This document shows positions 1 through 8,005 of a DNA stretch of 17,313 nt, in pieces. The first letter of the stretch is position 1. Every line of letters starts with the position of its first letter. Both the position numbers and the translations under genes were made by a program. The notes beneath the pieces are model-generated. The model did not search any database and was not told the DNA's origin. It saw nothing but the letters and a program-made list of their open reading frames with translations. The DNA is from Actinomycetes bacterium (GTDB taxonomy: Bacteria; Actinomycetota; Acidimicrobiia; Acidimicrobiales; RAAP-2), in contig JAJXTB010000046.1 of NCBI GenBank assembly GCA_021784205.1, positions 1-17,313 of the forward strand, written 5' to 3'.

Positions 1-573
1 CTCGGCTCCTGGCGCGAGGACCACCTGCTCGAGCCCAACTCTCCCTACTCGTCATCCAAGGCCGCTTCGGACCTCGCGGCGCTGGCCTATCACCGCACCT
101 ACGGGCTCGACGTGTGCGTGACGCGCTGCTCGAACAACTACGGTCCGCGCCAGTACCCCGAGAAGGTCATCCCCCTCTTCGTGACCAACCTCTTCGACGG
201 ACTTTCGGTTCCGCTCTATGGTGACGGACTGAACGTGCGCGACTGGCTCCACGTCGACGACCACTGCCGCGGCGTGCTCGCGGTCCTCGAGGGCGGGCGT
301 GCCGGCGAGATCTACAACATCGGTGGCGGCACCGAATTGACGAACCGCGAGCTGACCGCGCGCCTGCTCGATCTCTGCGGCGCCGACGCGTCGAGCATCG
401 AGCCCGTCGCTGACCGCCTCGGACACGACCGGCGCTACAGCGTCGACTGGACGAAGATCCACACCGAGCTGGACTACACCCCCCAGGTTGACTTCGCCGA
501 GGGCTTGGCCGCGACCGTTCAGTGGTATCGCGACAACGAGGCGTGGTGGCGGCCCCTCAAGGGAGCGATGTGA
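1..573 (+). CDS. rfbB: dTDP-glucose 4,6-dehydratase, 5'-truncated
   Basis: C-terminal 190 codons of RmlB/RfbB, open at the window edge. The enzyme converts dTDP-glucose to dTDP-4-keto-6-deoxyglucose in the cytoplasm, the second step of dTDP-L-rhamnose synthesis. The visible part holds the extended-SDR catalytic YxxxK (Tyr16 and Lys20 of this fragment, YSSSK), then RCSNNYGPRQYPEKVIPLF and GDGLNVRDWLHVDDHCRGV, both typical of RmlB. The Rossmann NAD-binding glycine motif and the N-terminal half lie outside the window. The stop TGA at 571-573 overlaps the GTG of rfbC in ATGTGA, so the two are cotranscribed. Identification is secure from motifs plus the rfbC neighbour. Confidence 0.95.
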   Translation, partial: LGSWREDHLLEPNSPYSSSKAASDLAALAYHRTYGLDVCVTRCSNNYGPRQYPEKVIPLFVTNLFDGLSVPLYGDGLNVRDWLHVDDHCRGVLAVLEGGRAGEIYNIGGGTELTNRELTARLLDLCGADASSIEPVADRLGHDRRYSVDWTKIHTELDYTPQVDFAEGLAATVQWYRDNEAWWRPLKGAM

Positions 574-1133
574 ACATCGTCGAACTCTCGATCGACGGTG
601 CCTGGCTGCTCGAGAGCCCGGTGTGGGCCGACGAGCGCGGGTTCTTTCGCGAATGGTTCCGTCTGCCGGACTTTCTCAACGAGGGCGCGGACTTCTCCGC
701 TCACCAGGCGAACCTCTCGCACTCGGTGAAGAACACCGTGCGCGGCCTGCATTACTCGCTCGCCCCCGAGGGCCAGGCGAAGCTCGTGACCTGCGCGGCC
801 GGAGAGATCGACGACGTGCTCGTTGACGTGCGGGTGGGCTCGCCGACTTTCGGCGCGGTAGAGATTGTGCACTTGGCTGGCGACGCCGGCCGCTCGGTCT
901 ACCTGCCCGCCGGACTCGCACACGGTTTCTGCGTCACGAGCGACACCGGGGTGCTCGTCTATCTGCTCTCGTCGGTCTTCAACGCCCCGGTAGAGCTCGA
1001 GATCAATCCCTTCGACGACGAGCTCGCGGTCGCCTGGCCCTTCGTGGGCGAGCCGATCGTCAGCGCGAAGGACGCCGCCGCGCCCTCCTTCGCGCAGCGA
1101 CGCGACGCCGGTCAACTGCCGGCGTTCGCGTAA
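570..1133 (+). CDS. rfbC: dTDP-4-dehydrorhamnose 3,5-epimerase (RmlC)
   Basis: 187-residue cupin epimerase, the third step of dTDP-L-rhamnose synthesis. The sequence resembles mycobacterial RmlC: RGLHY carries the catalytic His61, SPTFG follows, then LAHGF (His118), and Tyr131 matches the catalytic Tyr132 of the mycobacterial enzyme. The family's second active-site tyrosine, in the motif (E)YNP, is Phe137 here. I chose GTG at 570 because it overlaps the rfbB stop, has GGGAG at 561-565 four bases upstream, and gives the family N-terminus (V/MNIVELSIDGAW). A longer in-frame start at 522 would add 16 non-family residues. The gene ends 35 bases before deoC and appears to close the rhamnose cluster. 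Confidence 0.93.
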   Translation: MNIVELSIDGAWLLESPVWADERGFFREWFRLPDFLNEGADFSAHQANLSHSVKNTVRGLHYSLAPEGQAKLVTCAAGEIDDVLVDVRVGSPTFGAVEIVHLAGDAGRSVYLPAGLAHGFCVTSDTGVLVYLLSSVFNAPVELEINPFDDELAVAWPFVGEPIVSAKDAAAPSFAQRRDAGQLPAFA

Positions 1134-1155
1134 AACCTGTTCGATCGGGTCTTGG

Positions 1156-1161
1156 TAGCGT
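1156..1161 (+). promoter_or_regulatory. Putative -10 element for deoC (leaderless)
   Basis: TAGCGT fits the actinobacterial TANNNT -10 pattern and lies seven bases before the ATG at 1169, so transcription would start at or next to that codon. No clear -35 is visible. The 35-base gap after rfbC and the change of pathway support a new transcription unit here. Confidence 0.4.
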
Positions 1162-1168
1162 GGCGATG

Positions 1169-2158
1169 ATGAGCACGTACTTGCGCGTGGTGAGCGACGC
1201 GGATGTCGGTGTCCGCCTCGCGGACCCGGCTCGCCCGCCCAGCATCGCGAGCGAGACCCAACTGCGCTCCGTGCTCGCGAGCCTCGCTGGCGTCGACGCC
1301 GTCGGAGCGGAGGCACGCGCCGCCAAGCTCGCCACTCGTTCGATCAAAACGGCGTCCAAGCGCGCAGCTCTCGACACGATCATTTCGATGATCGATCTCA
1401 CGACCTTGGAGGGCGCCGACACCCCCGAACGGGTCGCCTCGATGTGTGACAAGGCCCGTCGCCCCGATCCGCACGACCCCTCGACGCCGAGCGTGGCGGC
1501 GGTGTGCGTCTATCCCGACCTGGTGGCCGGGGCGAAGTCCCGTCTCGTCGGTTCGAGTGTCGCGGTCGCCGCTGTGGCCACGGCGTTCCCCTCGGGGCGC
1601 GCCTCGCTCGCGGTGAAGCTGCTCGACGTCGCCGACGCGGTCGCGGCCGGCGCCGACGAGATCGACATGGTGATCGACCGCGGCGCGTTCCTCTCGGGTC
1701 GCCTGGGCCAGGTCTTCGATGAGATCGTGTCGGTGAAGTCCGCCTGCGGGACCGCGCATCTGAAGGTCATCCTGGAGACCGGCGAGCTCGTGACCTACGA
1801 CAACGTGCGGCGCGCGAGCTGGCTCGCCATGCTCGCCGGCGCCGACTTCATCAAGACCTCGACGGGAAAGGTCAGCGTCGCCGCGACTGCGCCAGTCGCC
1901 CTGGTGATGCTCGAGGCCGTGCGGGACTTCGCCGAGTCGACGGGTCGCCTGGTGGGCGTGAAGGTCGCCGGTGGCATCCGCAGCGCGAAGGACGCGATCC
2001 GCTACCTGGTGATCGTCAATGAGACCGCGGGCTCGGCCTGGATGCGCCCGGAGCTCTTCCGCTTCGGCGCCTCGTCGCTACTCAACGACGTGTTGATGCA
2101 GCGCCTGCGCCAGACCCGCGGCGTCTACGTGCGCCCCGAGGAGTTCAGCGCCGACTGA
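1169..2158 (+). CDS. deoC: Deoxyribose-phosphate aldolase
   Basis: 329-residue class I aldolase that cleaves 2-deoxyribose-5-phosphate into glyceraldehyde-3-phosphate and acetaldehyde. Key motifs are DEIDMVID (Asp166), ADFIKTSTGK (Schiff-base Lys229) and VGVKVAGG (catalytic Lys265). The length and MIDLTTLEG motif match the longer eukaryote-like DERA subgroup rather than the roughly 250-residue E. coli type. The start is ambiguous among GTG 1160, ATG 1166 and ATG 1169. I prefer 1169 because no Shine-Dalgarno is visible and a TANNNT element sits seven bases upstream. The stop overlaps the aldehyde dehydrogenase start by one base (TGATG), and that neighbour would remove the acetaldehyde made here. 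Confidence 0.95.
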   Translation: MSTYLRVVSDADVGVRLADPARPPSIASETQLRSVLASLAGVDAVGAEARAAKLATRSIKTASKRAALDTIISMIDLTTLEGADTPERVASMCDKARRPDPHDPSTPSVAAVCVYPDLVAGAKSRLVGSSVAVAAVATAFPSGRASLAVKLLDVADAVAAGADEIDMVIDRGAFLSGRLGQVFDEIVSVKSACGTAHLKVILETGELVTYDNVRRASWLAMLAGADFIKTSTGKVSVAATAPVALVMLEAVRDFAESTGRLVGVKVAGGIRSAKDAIRYLVIVNETAGSAWMRPELFRFGASSLLNDVLMQRLRQTRGVYVRPEEFSAD

Positions 2159-3624
2159 TGACTGAGAACCACCTCGCCACGAGCCACCTGGGGGCCTTCG
2201 ACTACGACCCGGCACCGGAGTCCGCGTCGATCGCGCGGCTGCGTGACGCCTACGGACTCTTCATCGACGGCGACTTCACCGACGCCGCATCGCACGCGTC
2301 CTTCGCCTCGGTGAACCCGGCGACGGGCGCCGACCTGGCAAATGTCGCCCAGGCGAACTCGTCCGACGTCGACCGCGCGGTGGCGGCGGCGCGCCACGCC
2401 TACGACACGGTGTGGTCCACGACCACCGGGGCCCAACGGGCCAAGTACCTCTTTCGCATCGCCCGATTGATTCAAGAGCGCTCGCGCGAGCTCGCGGTCG
2501 TCGAGACGCTCGACAACGGCAAGCCCATCCGCGAGTCGCGCGACATCGACGTGCCCCTCGCGGCCGCGCACTTCTTCTACTACGCCGGCTGGGCCGACAA
2601 GCTCGAGCACGCGGGATACGGCGCGAACCCGCGCCCGGTGGGTGTGGCCGGTCAGATCATCCCGTGGAACTTCCCCCTCTTGATGGCCGCCTGGAAGCTG
2701 GCTCCGGCGCTCGCCGCGGGCAACACCTGCGTCTTAAAGCCGGCCGAGACCACGCCGCTCAGCGCCCTTATCCTCGCCGAGATCCTCCAGCAGGCCGAGC
2801 TGCCGGCGGGCGTGGTGAATATCCTCACGGGTGTCGGTGCGACCGGCGCGGCCCTCGTCGAGCACCCTGGCGTCGACAAGATCGCCTTCACGGGCTCGAC
2901 CGAGGTGGGCCGGCTGATCCAGCGCCGCGTGGCGGGTAGCGCCAAGCGCCTGACCCTCGAGCTCGGCGGCAAGGGGGCCAACATCGTCTTCGACGACGCG
3001 CCGATCGACGAGATGATCGAGGGGATCATCGACGGCATCTTCTTCAACCAGGGCCACGTCTGCTGCGCGGGGTCGCGCCTGCTCGTCCAAGAGACGATCG
3101 CCGACGAGGTGCTGCGCCGGCTCGTGCGCCGCGTCGAGCAGCTGCGCGTGGGCGATCCACTGGACAAGAACACCGACGTCGGCGCGATCAACTCGGCCGC
3201 CCAGCTGGCCAAGATCACCGAGCTCGTCGCCGCCGGCGAGGCCGAGGGCGCGACGCGCTACTCGAGCTCGTGCGAGCTGCCCTCCGCGGGCTACTGGTTC
3301 GCTCCGACGGTCTTCGCCAACGTCTCGTCGTCGCAACGCATTGCGCGAGAGGAGATCTTCGGGCCGGTCCTCTCCGTGCTGACCTTTCGCACGCCCGACG
3401 AGGCGGTGGCCAAAGCCAACGACACCAACTACGGGCTGGCCTGTGGCGTGTGGAGCGAGAAGGGTAGTCGGACTCTCTGGGTCGCCGAGCGCCTGCGCGC
3501 CGGCGTGATCTGGGCCAACACCTACAACCGCTTCGATCCCACCAGCCCCTTCGGCGGCGTGCGCGAGTCGGGCTTCGGCCGTGAGGGCGGGCGCCACGGC
3601 TTGGAGGCCTACCTCGATGTCTGA
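2158..3624 (+). CDS. NAD(P)-dependent aldehyde dehydrogenase, catalytic half of an ALDH16-like pair
   Basis: 488-residue aldehyde dehydrogenase with all catalytic features: PWNFP (Asn171), ELGGK (Glu268) and NQGHVCCAGSR, where Cys302 is the nucleophile; by coincidence the numbering equals that of ALDH2. EEIFGPV and PFGGVRESGFGREGG follow. The protein stops right after GLEAYLDV, so the usual C-terminal strand of canonical enzymes (YxxVKxV) is missing, which is expected of the first domain of an ALDH16 protein. The most likely substrate is acetaldehyde from DeoC, going to acetate with reduction of NAD. That substrate is inferred from the operon, not seen in the sequence. The next gene starts 8 bases before this stop in another frame. 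Confidence 0.93.
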   Translation: MTENHLATSHLGAFDYDPAPESASIARLRDAYGLFIDGDFTDAASHASFASVNPATGADLANVAQANSSDVDRAVAAARHAYDTVWSTTTGAQRAKYLFRIARLIQERSRELAVVETLDNGKPIRESRDIDVPLAAAHFFYYAGWADKLEHAGYGANPRPVGVAGQIIPWNFPLLMAAWKLAPALAAGNTCVLKPAETTPLSALILAEILQQAELPAGVVNILTGVGATGAALVEHPGVDKIAFTGSTEVGRLIQRRVAGSAKRLTLELGGKGANIVFDDAPIDEMIEGIIDGIFFNQGHVCCAGSRLLVQETIADEVLRRLVRRVEQLRVGDPLDKNTDVGAINSAAQLAKITELVAAGEAEGATRYSSSCELPSAGYWFAPTVFANVSSSQRIAREEIFGPVLSVLTFRTPDEAVAKANDTNYGLACGVWSEKGSRTLWVAERLRAGVIWANTYNRFDPTSPFGGVRESGFGREGGRHGLEAYLDV

Positions 3625-4471
3625 TCGGCTGGACGTGCGAAAGACCTACAAGCTCGTGATCAACGGCGCCTTCGTGCGCAGCGAGTCGGGGCGCAGCTAC
3701 GAGGTGCGAAACGCCGCCGGCGAGTTCTGGGCCAACGTGGCCCAGGGTTCGCGCAAGGACGTGCGCGACGCGGTCAAAGCAGCGCGCGCGGCCCAGGCCG
3801 GGTGGTGGTCGGCGACCGCCTACAACCGAGGCCAGGTGCTCTTTCGCTTGGCCGAGATGGCCGAGGCGCGTCGCGAGGAGTTGTCTCAGCACGTCGCGGC
3901 GGCCGAGGGGGTCGGCGAGGCCGACGCCCGCGCGAGCGTCGCGCGCGGGATCGACCGGATCGTCTGGTACGCGGGCTGGACCGACAAGGTCGCCCAGGTC
4001 CTCGGCGGGGCCAATCCCGTGGCCGGACCCTTCTTTAACTTCTCCCTGCCCGTGCCGAGCGGCGTCGTGGCCGTGCTCGCTCCACAGGGCTCGTCCTTCG
4101 AGGGCTTCGTTGACACGGTGCTCGCCCCACTCGCCGTCGGTAACGCCGTGGTGGTGGCCACCAGCGAGGCCCGTCCCACCCCGGGCCTGCTGCTCGGCGA
4201 GATGTCGGCGACCTCGGACTTTCCGGCCGGAGTCCTCAACGTGATCTCCGGGCTGACGCGCGAGTTGGCGCCGACCCTCGCGAGCCACGAGGACATTGAC
4301 GGGCTCGACCTGGAAGGCGCCGGCGACGACCACGACGAGCTGGCTGGCGCGGCGGCCAACTCGATCAAGCGGGTGCGCCGCGCGAGTGCTGGCGACTACG
4401 CGGCCTCGTCGACGTCGCGTCTGCGCAGCTTCGTTGAGACCTCCACCGTGTGGCACACGATCGGACGTTGA
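3617..4471 (+). CDS. Half-length aldehyde dehydrogenase-like protein without catalytic domain
   Basis: 284 residues homologous to the N-terminal, NAD-binding part of aldehyde dehydrogenases. KLVINGAFVRSESGRSYEVRN and VLAPLAVGNAVVVATSE align with matching segments of the gene before it. PWNFP has become APQGSSF, and there is no ELGGK glutamate and no catalytic cysteine: the sequence ends after the NAD-binding half with FVETSTVWHTIGR. This matches the truncated, inactive second domain of ALDH16 proteins. ATG 3617 has GGAGG at 3603-3607 nine bases upstream. An in-frame start at 3581 would lie wholly inside the previous gene. The likely role is a structural partner of the upstream enzyme. It is cleanly bounded and overlapped on both sides, so a decaying pseudogene is unlikely. 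Confidence 0.85.
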   Translation: MSDRLDVRKTYKLVINGAFVRSESGRSYEVRNAAGEFWANVAQGSRKDVRDAVKAARAAQAGWWSATAYNRGQVLFRLAEMAEARREELSQHVAAAEGVGEADARASVARGIDRIVWYAGWTDKVAQVLGGANPVAGPFFNFSLPVPSGVVAVLAPQGSSFEGFVDTVLAPLAVGNAVVVATSEARPTPGLLLGEMSATSDFPAGVLNVISGLTRELAPTLASHEDIDGLDLEGAGDDHDELAGAAANSIKRVRRASAGDYAASSTSRLRSFVETSTVWHTIGR

Positions 4472-5283
4472 TGGACCCCTTCGCCCTGGCCGCAACGGCC
4501 GCCGACGAGCTGCGCGAACACAGCGGCGTCGACGCCTACGACGTCGCGGTCGTGCTCGGCTCGGGCTGGCGCGAGGGCGCGAGCGTGCTCGGCGAGCCCA
4601 CGAGCGTCGTGTCCACGTCGTCGCTGTCGGGCTTTGCCGCTCCCACCGTGCCCGGGCACGATGGTCAGATCCTCTCGGTAGAGGTGGCGGGTCGTTACGT
4701 CGCCCTCATCGCCGGCCGCGTGCATCTCTACGAAGGCAATTCGCCCGCCGCGGTGGTGCACCCCGTTCGCACCGTGATCGCGGCGGGAGCCTCGCGCGTC
4801 GTGCTGACCAACGCGGCCGGCGGGATCGACCCGGCGACGCGCGCCGGCTCGGTCGTCGTGATCCGCGACCATCTCAATCTCACCGCGACGTCGCCGCTCG
4901 AAGGTCCGATGCCCGCGCGAGTTGCGTCGCGCTTCGTCGATCTCACCGATCTCTACAGCGCGCGGGCGCGCGCCGCGATCCTTGCCGCGATTCCCGAACT
5001 CGAGGAGGGGGTCTACGCGGGCCTGCGCGGACCCCACTACGAGACGCCCGCCGAGATTCGCATGCTCGCGAGCGTCGGCGCGACCCTGGTGGGGATGTCG
5101 ACAGTGCTCGAGGCGATCGCCGCGCGCCACCTCGGCGCCGAGGTAGTCGGGCTCTCCCTCGTCTCTAACGCCGCGGCGGGCGTGTCGTCGGCGCCACTTG
5201 ATCACCGCGAGGTCCTCGAGGCCGGTCAGCACGCCGCCGGCGACCTCGGACACCTGCTCGCGCGGATCCTGCCAGTCTTGTGA
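4471..5283 (+). CDS. punA: Purine nucleoside phosphorylase (class I, trimeric type)
   Basis: 270-residue phosphorylase that splits (deoxy)inosine and (deoxy)guanosine with phosphate into base plus (deoxy)ribose-1-phosphate. Motifs of the trimeric family are the phosphate loop LGSGW (residues 29-33), PGHDGQ (His63), TNAAGG (Asn114), GPHYETPAEIRML and GMSTVLEAIAARH, then LVSNAAAG. ATG 4471 overlaps the upstream stop by one base (TGATG). GTG at 4450 is possible but adds residues atypical of the family. The stop overlaps the next GTG (GTGA). Mycobacterium tuberculosis has the same order, punA then pmmB, near add, deoA and cdd, which supports the name. Confidence 0.93.
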   Translation: MDPFALAATAADELREHSGVDAYDVAVVLGSGWREGASVLGEPTSVVSTSSLSGFAAPTVPGHDGQILSVEVAGRYVALIAGRVHLYEGNSPAAVVHPVRTVIAAGASRVVLTNAAGGIDPATRAGSVVVIRDHLNLTATSPLEGPMPARVASRFVDLTDLYSARARAAILAAIPELEEGVYAGLRGPHYETPAEIRMLASVGATLVGMSTVLEAIAARHLGAEVVGLSLVSNAAAGVSSAPLDHREVLEAGQHAAGDLGHLLARILPVL

Positions 5284-6914
5284 GCTACGTCGAGAGCGCC
5301 CAGCGCTGGATGGCGGCCGACCCCGACCCGGCGACGCGCGCGGAACTGGCCGCCCTGATCGATGCGGGCGACGAGGCCGAGCTCGCGAGACGCTTCGCGC
5401 GCCCGCTGGTCTTTGGCACCGCGGGCCTGCGCGGAGAAGTGATGGCCGGTCCGGCGGGAATGAACCGTCTCAGCGTGCGCCGCGCCACTCAGGGCGTCGT
5501 TTCCTGGCTCGATGAGCTCGGTCTCGAGCGTCACCGCGGCGTGGTGGTTGGTCGTGACGCGCGTCACGGCTCCGAGGCCTTCAACGACGAGGCCGTCGCC
5601 GTGCTGCTCGGCGCGGGCTGGACGGTCTTTGAGATGCCCGGGCCCCTGCCCACGCCCTTCGTGCCCTACGCGATCAAGCGGCTTGGAGCCGCCGCGGGGA
5701 TCATGATCACCGCGAGCCATAACCCGCCGCTCGACAACGGCTACAAGCTCTACGCTTCCGACGGCGCTCAGATCGTCCCGCCCAGCGACGAGCGCGTCGA
5801 GTACTTCATGGCCCGCGCCGGCGAGCCGGTCCTGGGGAATCGCACCTCGGCGGATCATCATGTGATCGACGCGGCGCTCTTCGCCCAGTACCGCGAGCAC
5901 ATGGTGGGGCGCTTCGGCGTGGGCGCGAGCGACCTCGCCATCACCTACACGCCCCTGCACGGTGTCGGCGGCGCGCCGATGCTCGATCTCTTCGCGGCCG
6001 CGGGATATACACGCGTGACTCTCGTCGAGTCCCAGTTTGCGCCCGACGCGGCCTTTCCCACGCTGGCCTTTCCCAATCCGGAGGAGCCGGGCGCGCTCGA
6101 CCTGGCGACGGCGCGTGCCGACGCCGTTGGCTCGTCGCTCGTGATCGCTAATGATCCCGACGCCGACCGCCTTGGTGTCGCGCTGCGCACGAACGCGGGC
6201 TGGCGGATCCTGCGCGGCGATGAGATCGGCTGGCTGCTCGGGGACCTTCTGATCGGCGAAGCCCGCCCCGGCGACGTCGTGGCGACGAGCCTGGTCTCTT
6301 CGACAATGCTCGCTCGCATCGCCGAGGCCGCGGACGTTCCCTGCGTGACGACTCTTACCGGCTTCAAGTGGATTTCGCGGGCGGCGGGCGCAGGTCGGCT
6401 GCTCTTTGGCTACGAGGAGGCGATCGGCTTCGCGGTCGATCCGCTCGTCGCCGACAAGGACGGACTCTCGGCGGCGCTGGCGATCTGCTCGCTGGCCGAT
6501 CGCCTTGCGCGCGACGGCGCGACTCTTCTCACGCGCCTCGACGAGCTGGAGGCACGCTACGGCGTGCACAGTGGCGGCGCGCTGTCGGTGCGCGCCGAGG
6601 GCGAGGACGGGCTCGCTCGCCTGAGATGCGCTTTCGCCGCGCTGGCGAGTGAGCCTCCGTCCGAGCTGGGCGGCGAAGCTGTGGCGACCGTCGTCGACCT
6701 CGCGCACGGCTGGCAGGGGCTCGTGACCGAGGGCGTGCTCTTCGAGCTCGCGCGCGGGCGGGTCGTCGTGCGGCCCTCGGGCACTGAGGCCAAACTCAAG
6801 GCCTACGTCGAACTCGTCGAGGACGCCGGCGAGGATCTCGCCGCGACGCGCATGCGACTCGCCGTGGCGGTCGCGGCCATCGTCGCGGACCTGGAGGAGC
6901 GTCTGGCCGTCTAG
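5280..6914 (+). CDS. pmmB: PGM2/PmmB-type phosphohexomutase family protein, probable phosphopentomutase
   Basis: 544-residue alpha-D-phosphohexomutase with the family motifs in order: FGTAGLRG near residue 43, ITASHNPPLDNGYKLY with phosphoserine Ser146, metal-binding NDPDADRLG, GFKWIS, GYEEAIGF and phosphate-binding RPSGTEAKLKAY. The start region (AQRWMAADPDPATR) resembles human PGM2, which acts as a phosphopentomutase, and mycobacterial PmmB. Directly after punA, its probable job is to convert (deoxy)ribose-1-phosphate to the 5-phosphate for DeoC. No DeoB-type mutase is present in the window. GTG 5280 overlaps the punA stop. Activity on glucose or mannose phosphates cannot be excluded. Its TAG stop lies in the CTAG shared with add. 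Confidence 0.9.
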   Translation: MSYVESAQRWMAADPDPATRAELAALIDAGDEAELARRFARPLVFGTAGLRGEVMAGPAGMNRLSVRRATQGVVSWLDELGLERHRGVVVGRDARHGSEAFNDEAVAVLLGAGWTVFEMPGPLPTPFVPYAIKRLGAAAGIMITASHNPPLDNGYKLYASDGAQIVPPSDERVEYFMARAGEPVLGNRTSADHHVIDAALFAQYREHMVGRFGVGASDLAITYTPLHGVGGAPMLDLFAAAGYTRVTLVESQFAPDAAFPTLAFPNPEEPGALDLATARADAVGSSLVIANDPDADRLGVALRTNAGWRILRGDEIGWLLGDLLIGEARPGDVVATSLVSSTMLARIAEAADVPCVTTLTGFKWISRAAGAGRLLFGYEEAIGFAVDPLVADKDGLSAALAICSLADRLARDGATLLTRLDELEARYGVHSGGALSVRAEGEDGLARLRCAFAALASEPPSELGGEAVATVVDLAHGWQGLVTEGVLFELARGRVVVRPSGTEAKLKAYVELVEDAGEDLAATRMRLAVAVAAIVADLEERLAV

Positions 6915-7996
6915 GCGCGCAAGGCGGCGTAGCCCGGCTTGATCACGTTGTTGATCAGCGCCAGGCGCTGGTCGAAGGGGTAGAAGGAGCTCTTTGCGGC
7001 ATTCAGGGTGAGCCACTCCATGTCGGCCAGCGTCCAGTTGAAGGCTTGCGCGCAGGCGGCGAACTCGCTCGAGAGCGTGATACCGCTCATCAGCCGATTG
7101 TCGGTGTTGAGCGTCACGCGAAAGCGGAGCCGTCGCAGCAACTCGATCGGGTGCTCGGCGATGGAGGCGGCCGCCCCGGTATGCACGTTCGACGTCGGGC
7201 AGACCTCTAAGGGGATGCGCCGGTCGCGCACGAAGTTGGCCAGGCGTCCCAAGTGGGCGACGTCGCCCTCGAGGGTGATGTCGTCGACGATACGCACCCC
7301 GTGACCGAGGCGCTCGGCGTCGCAGAATTGCACCGCCTCCCAGATCGAGGGCAGGCCGAAGGCCTCACCGGCGTGGATCGTCATGTGGAAGTTCTCGCGC
7401 TGGACGAGGTGAAAGGCGCTGAGGTGGTGGGTCGGAGGGAAGCCGTCCTCGGGCCCGGCGATGTCGAAACCGCAGACTCCTTCGTCGCGAAAGATCACCG
7501 CCAGACGGGCGATGACCTCGCTGAGATCGGCCTGGCGCATCGCCGAGAGGATGGCGCGCACCACGATCGCGCGACCCTCGAGGGCCGCGGCCGCGGTTCC
7601 CTGGTCAAAGCCCTCGAGCACGGCGCGCACCGCGTCCTCGAGGGTCAGGCCCTCGCGGGTGTGCAGCTCGGGTGCGAAGCGGACCTCGGCGTAGACGACG
7701 CCGTCGCGCGCGAGGTCGAGGGCGCACTCCGCGGCGACGCGCCTGAGACTGTCGGCGCTCTGCATCAGGGCGACGGTGTGGCGAAAGCCCTCCAGGTAGC
7801 GAACGAGGTCCCCGCCGGGCTCGTCGGCGACAAACCAGGCGGCGAGCTCGTCGGCGTCCGCGGTGGGCAGGCCCCGATAACCGCTCTCGCGGGCGAGGTC
7901 GAGAACCGTTGCGGGACGTAGCCCGCCGTCGAGGTGGTCGTGCAGGAGGACCTTGGGGGCCCGGTGGATCAGGTCACGCGTAAGGGCCTCTGACAT
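6911..7996 (-). CDS. add: Adenosine deaminase
   Basis: 361-residue metal-dependent deaminase that converts (deoxy)adenosine to (deoxy)inosine and so feeds PunA. Zinc and catalytic motifs are HDHLDGG (His19 and His21), TIHAGEAFG, RLGHGVRI, CPTSNVHTG and LNTDNRLMS. The last motif has Asn where E. coli and mammalian enzymes have a second Asp (NTDD), a form I also know from actinobacterial Add. ATG 7996 follows the deoA stop by 9 bases and no strong ribosome binding site is visible, so it is probably translated from the cdd-deoA-add transcript. Its stop codon shares CTAG at 6911-6914 with the opposing mutase gene. Confidence 0.95.
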   Translation of the reverse strand: MSEALTRDLIHRAPKVLLHDHLDGGLRPATVLDLARESGYRGLPTADADELAAWFVADEPGGDLVRYLEGFRHTVALMQSADSLRRVAAECALDLARDGVVYAEVRFAPELHTREGLTLEDAVRAVLEGFDQGTAAAALEGRAIVVRAILSAMRQADLSEVIARLAVIFRDEGVCGFDIAGPEDGFPPTHHLSAFHLVQRENFHMTIHAGEAFGLPSIWEAVQFCDAERLGHGVRIVDDITLEGDVAHLGRLANFVRDRRIPLEVCPTSNVHTGAAASIAEHPIELLRRLRFRVTLNTDNRLMSGITLSSEFAACAQAFNWTLADMEWLTLNAAKSSFYPFDQRLALINNVIKPGYAALRA

Positions 7997-8005
7997 GGCT
8001 CAAGG

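Noticed and set aside
6911..7996. NTDN in place of NTDD in adenosine deaminase as an inactive variant
   Set aside because: I recall the same NTDNRLMS form in mycobacterial Add, and all zinc-site motifs are intact.
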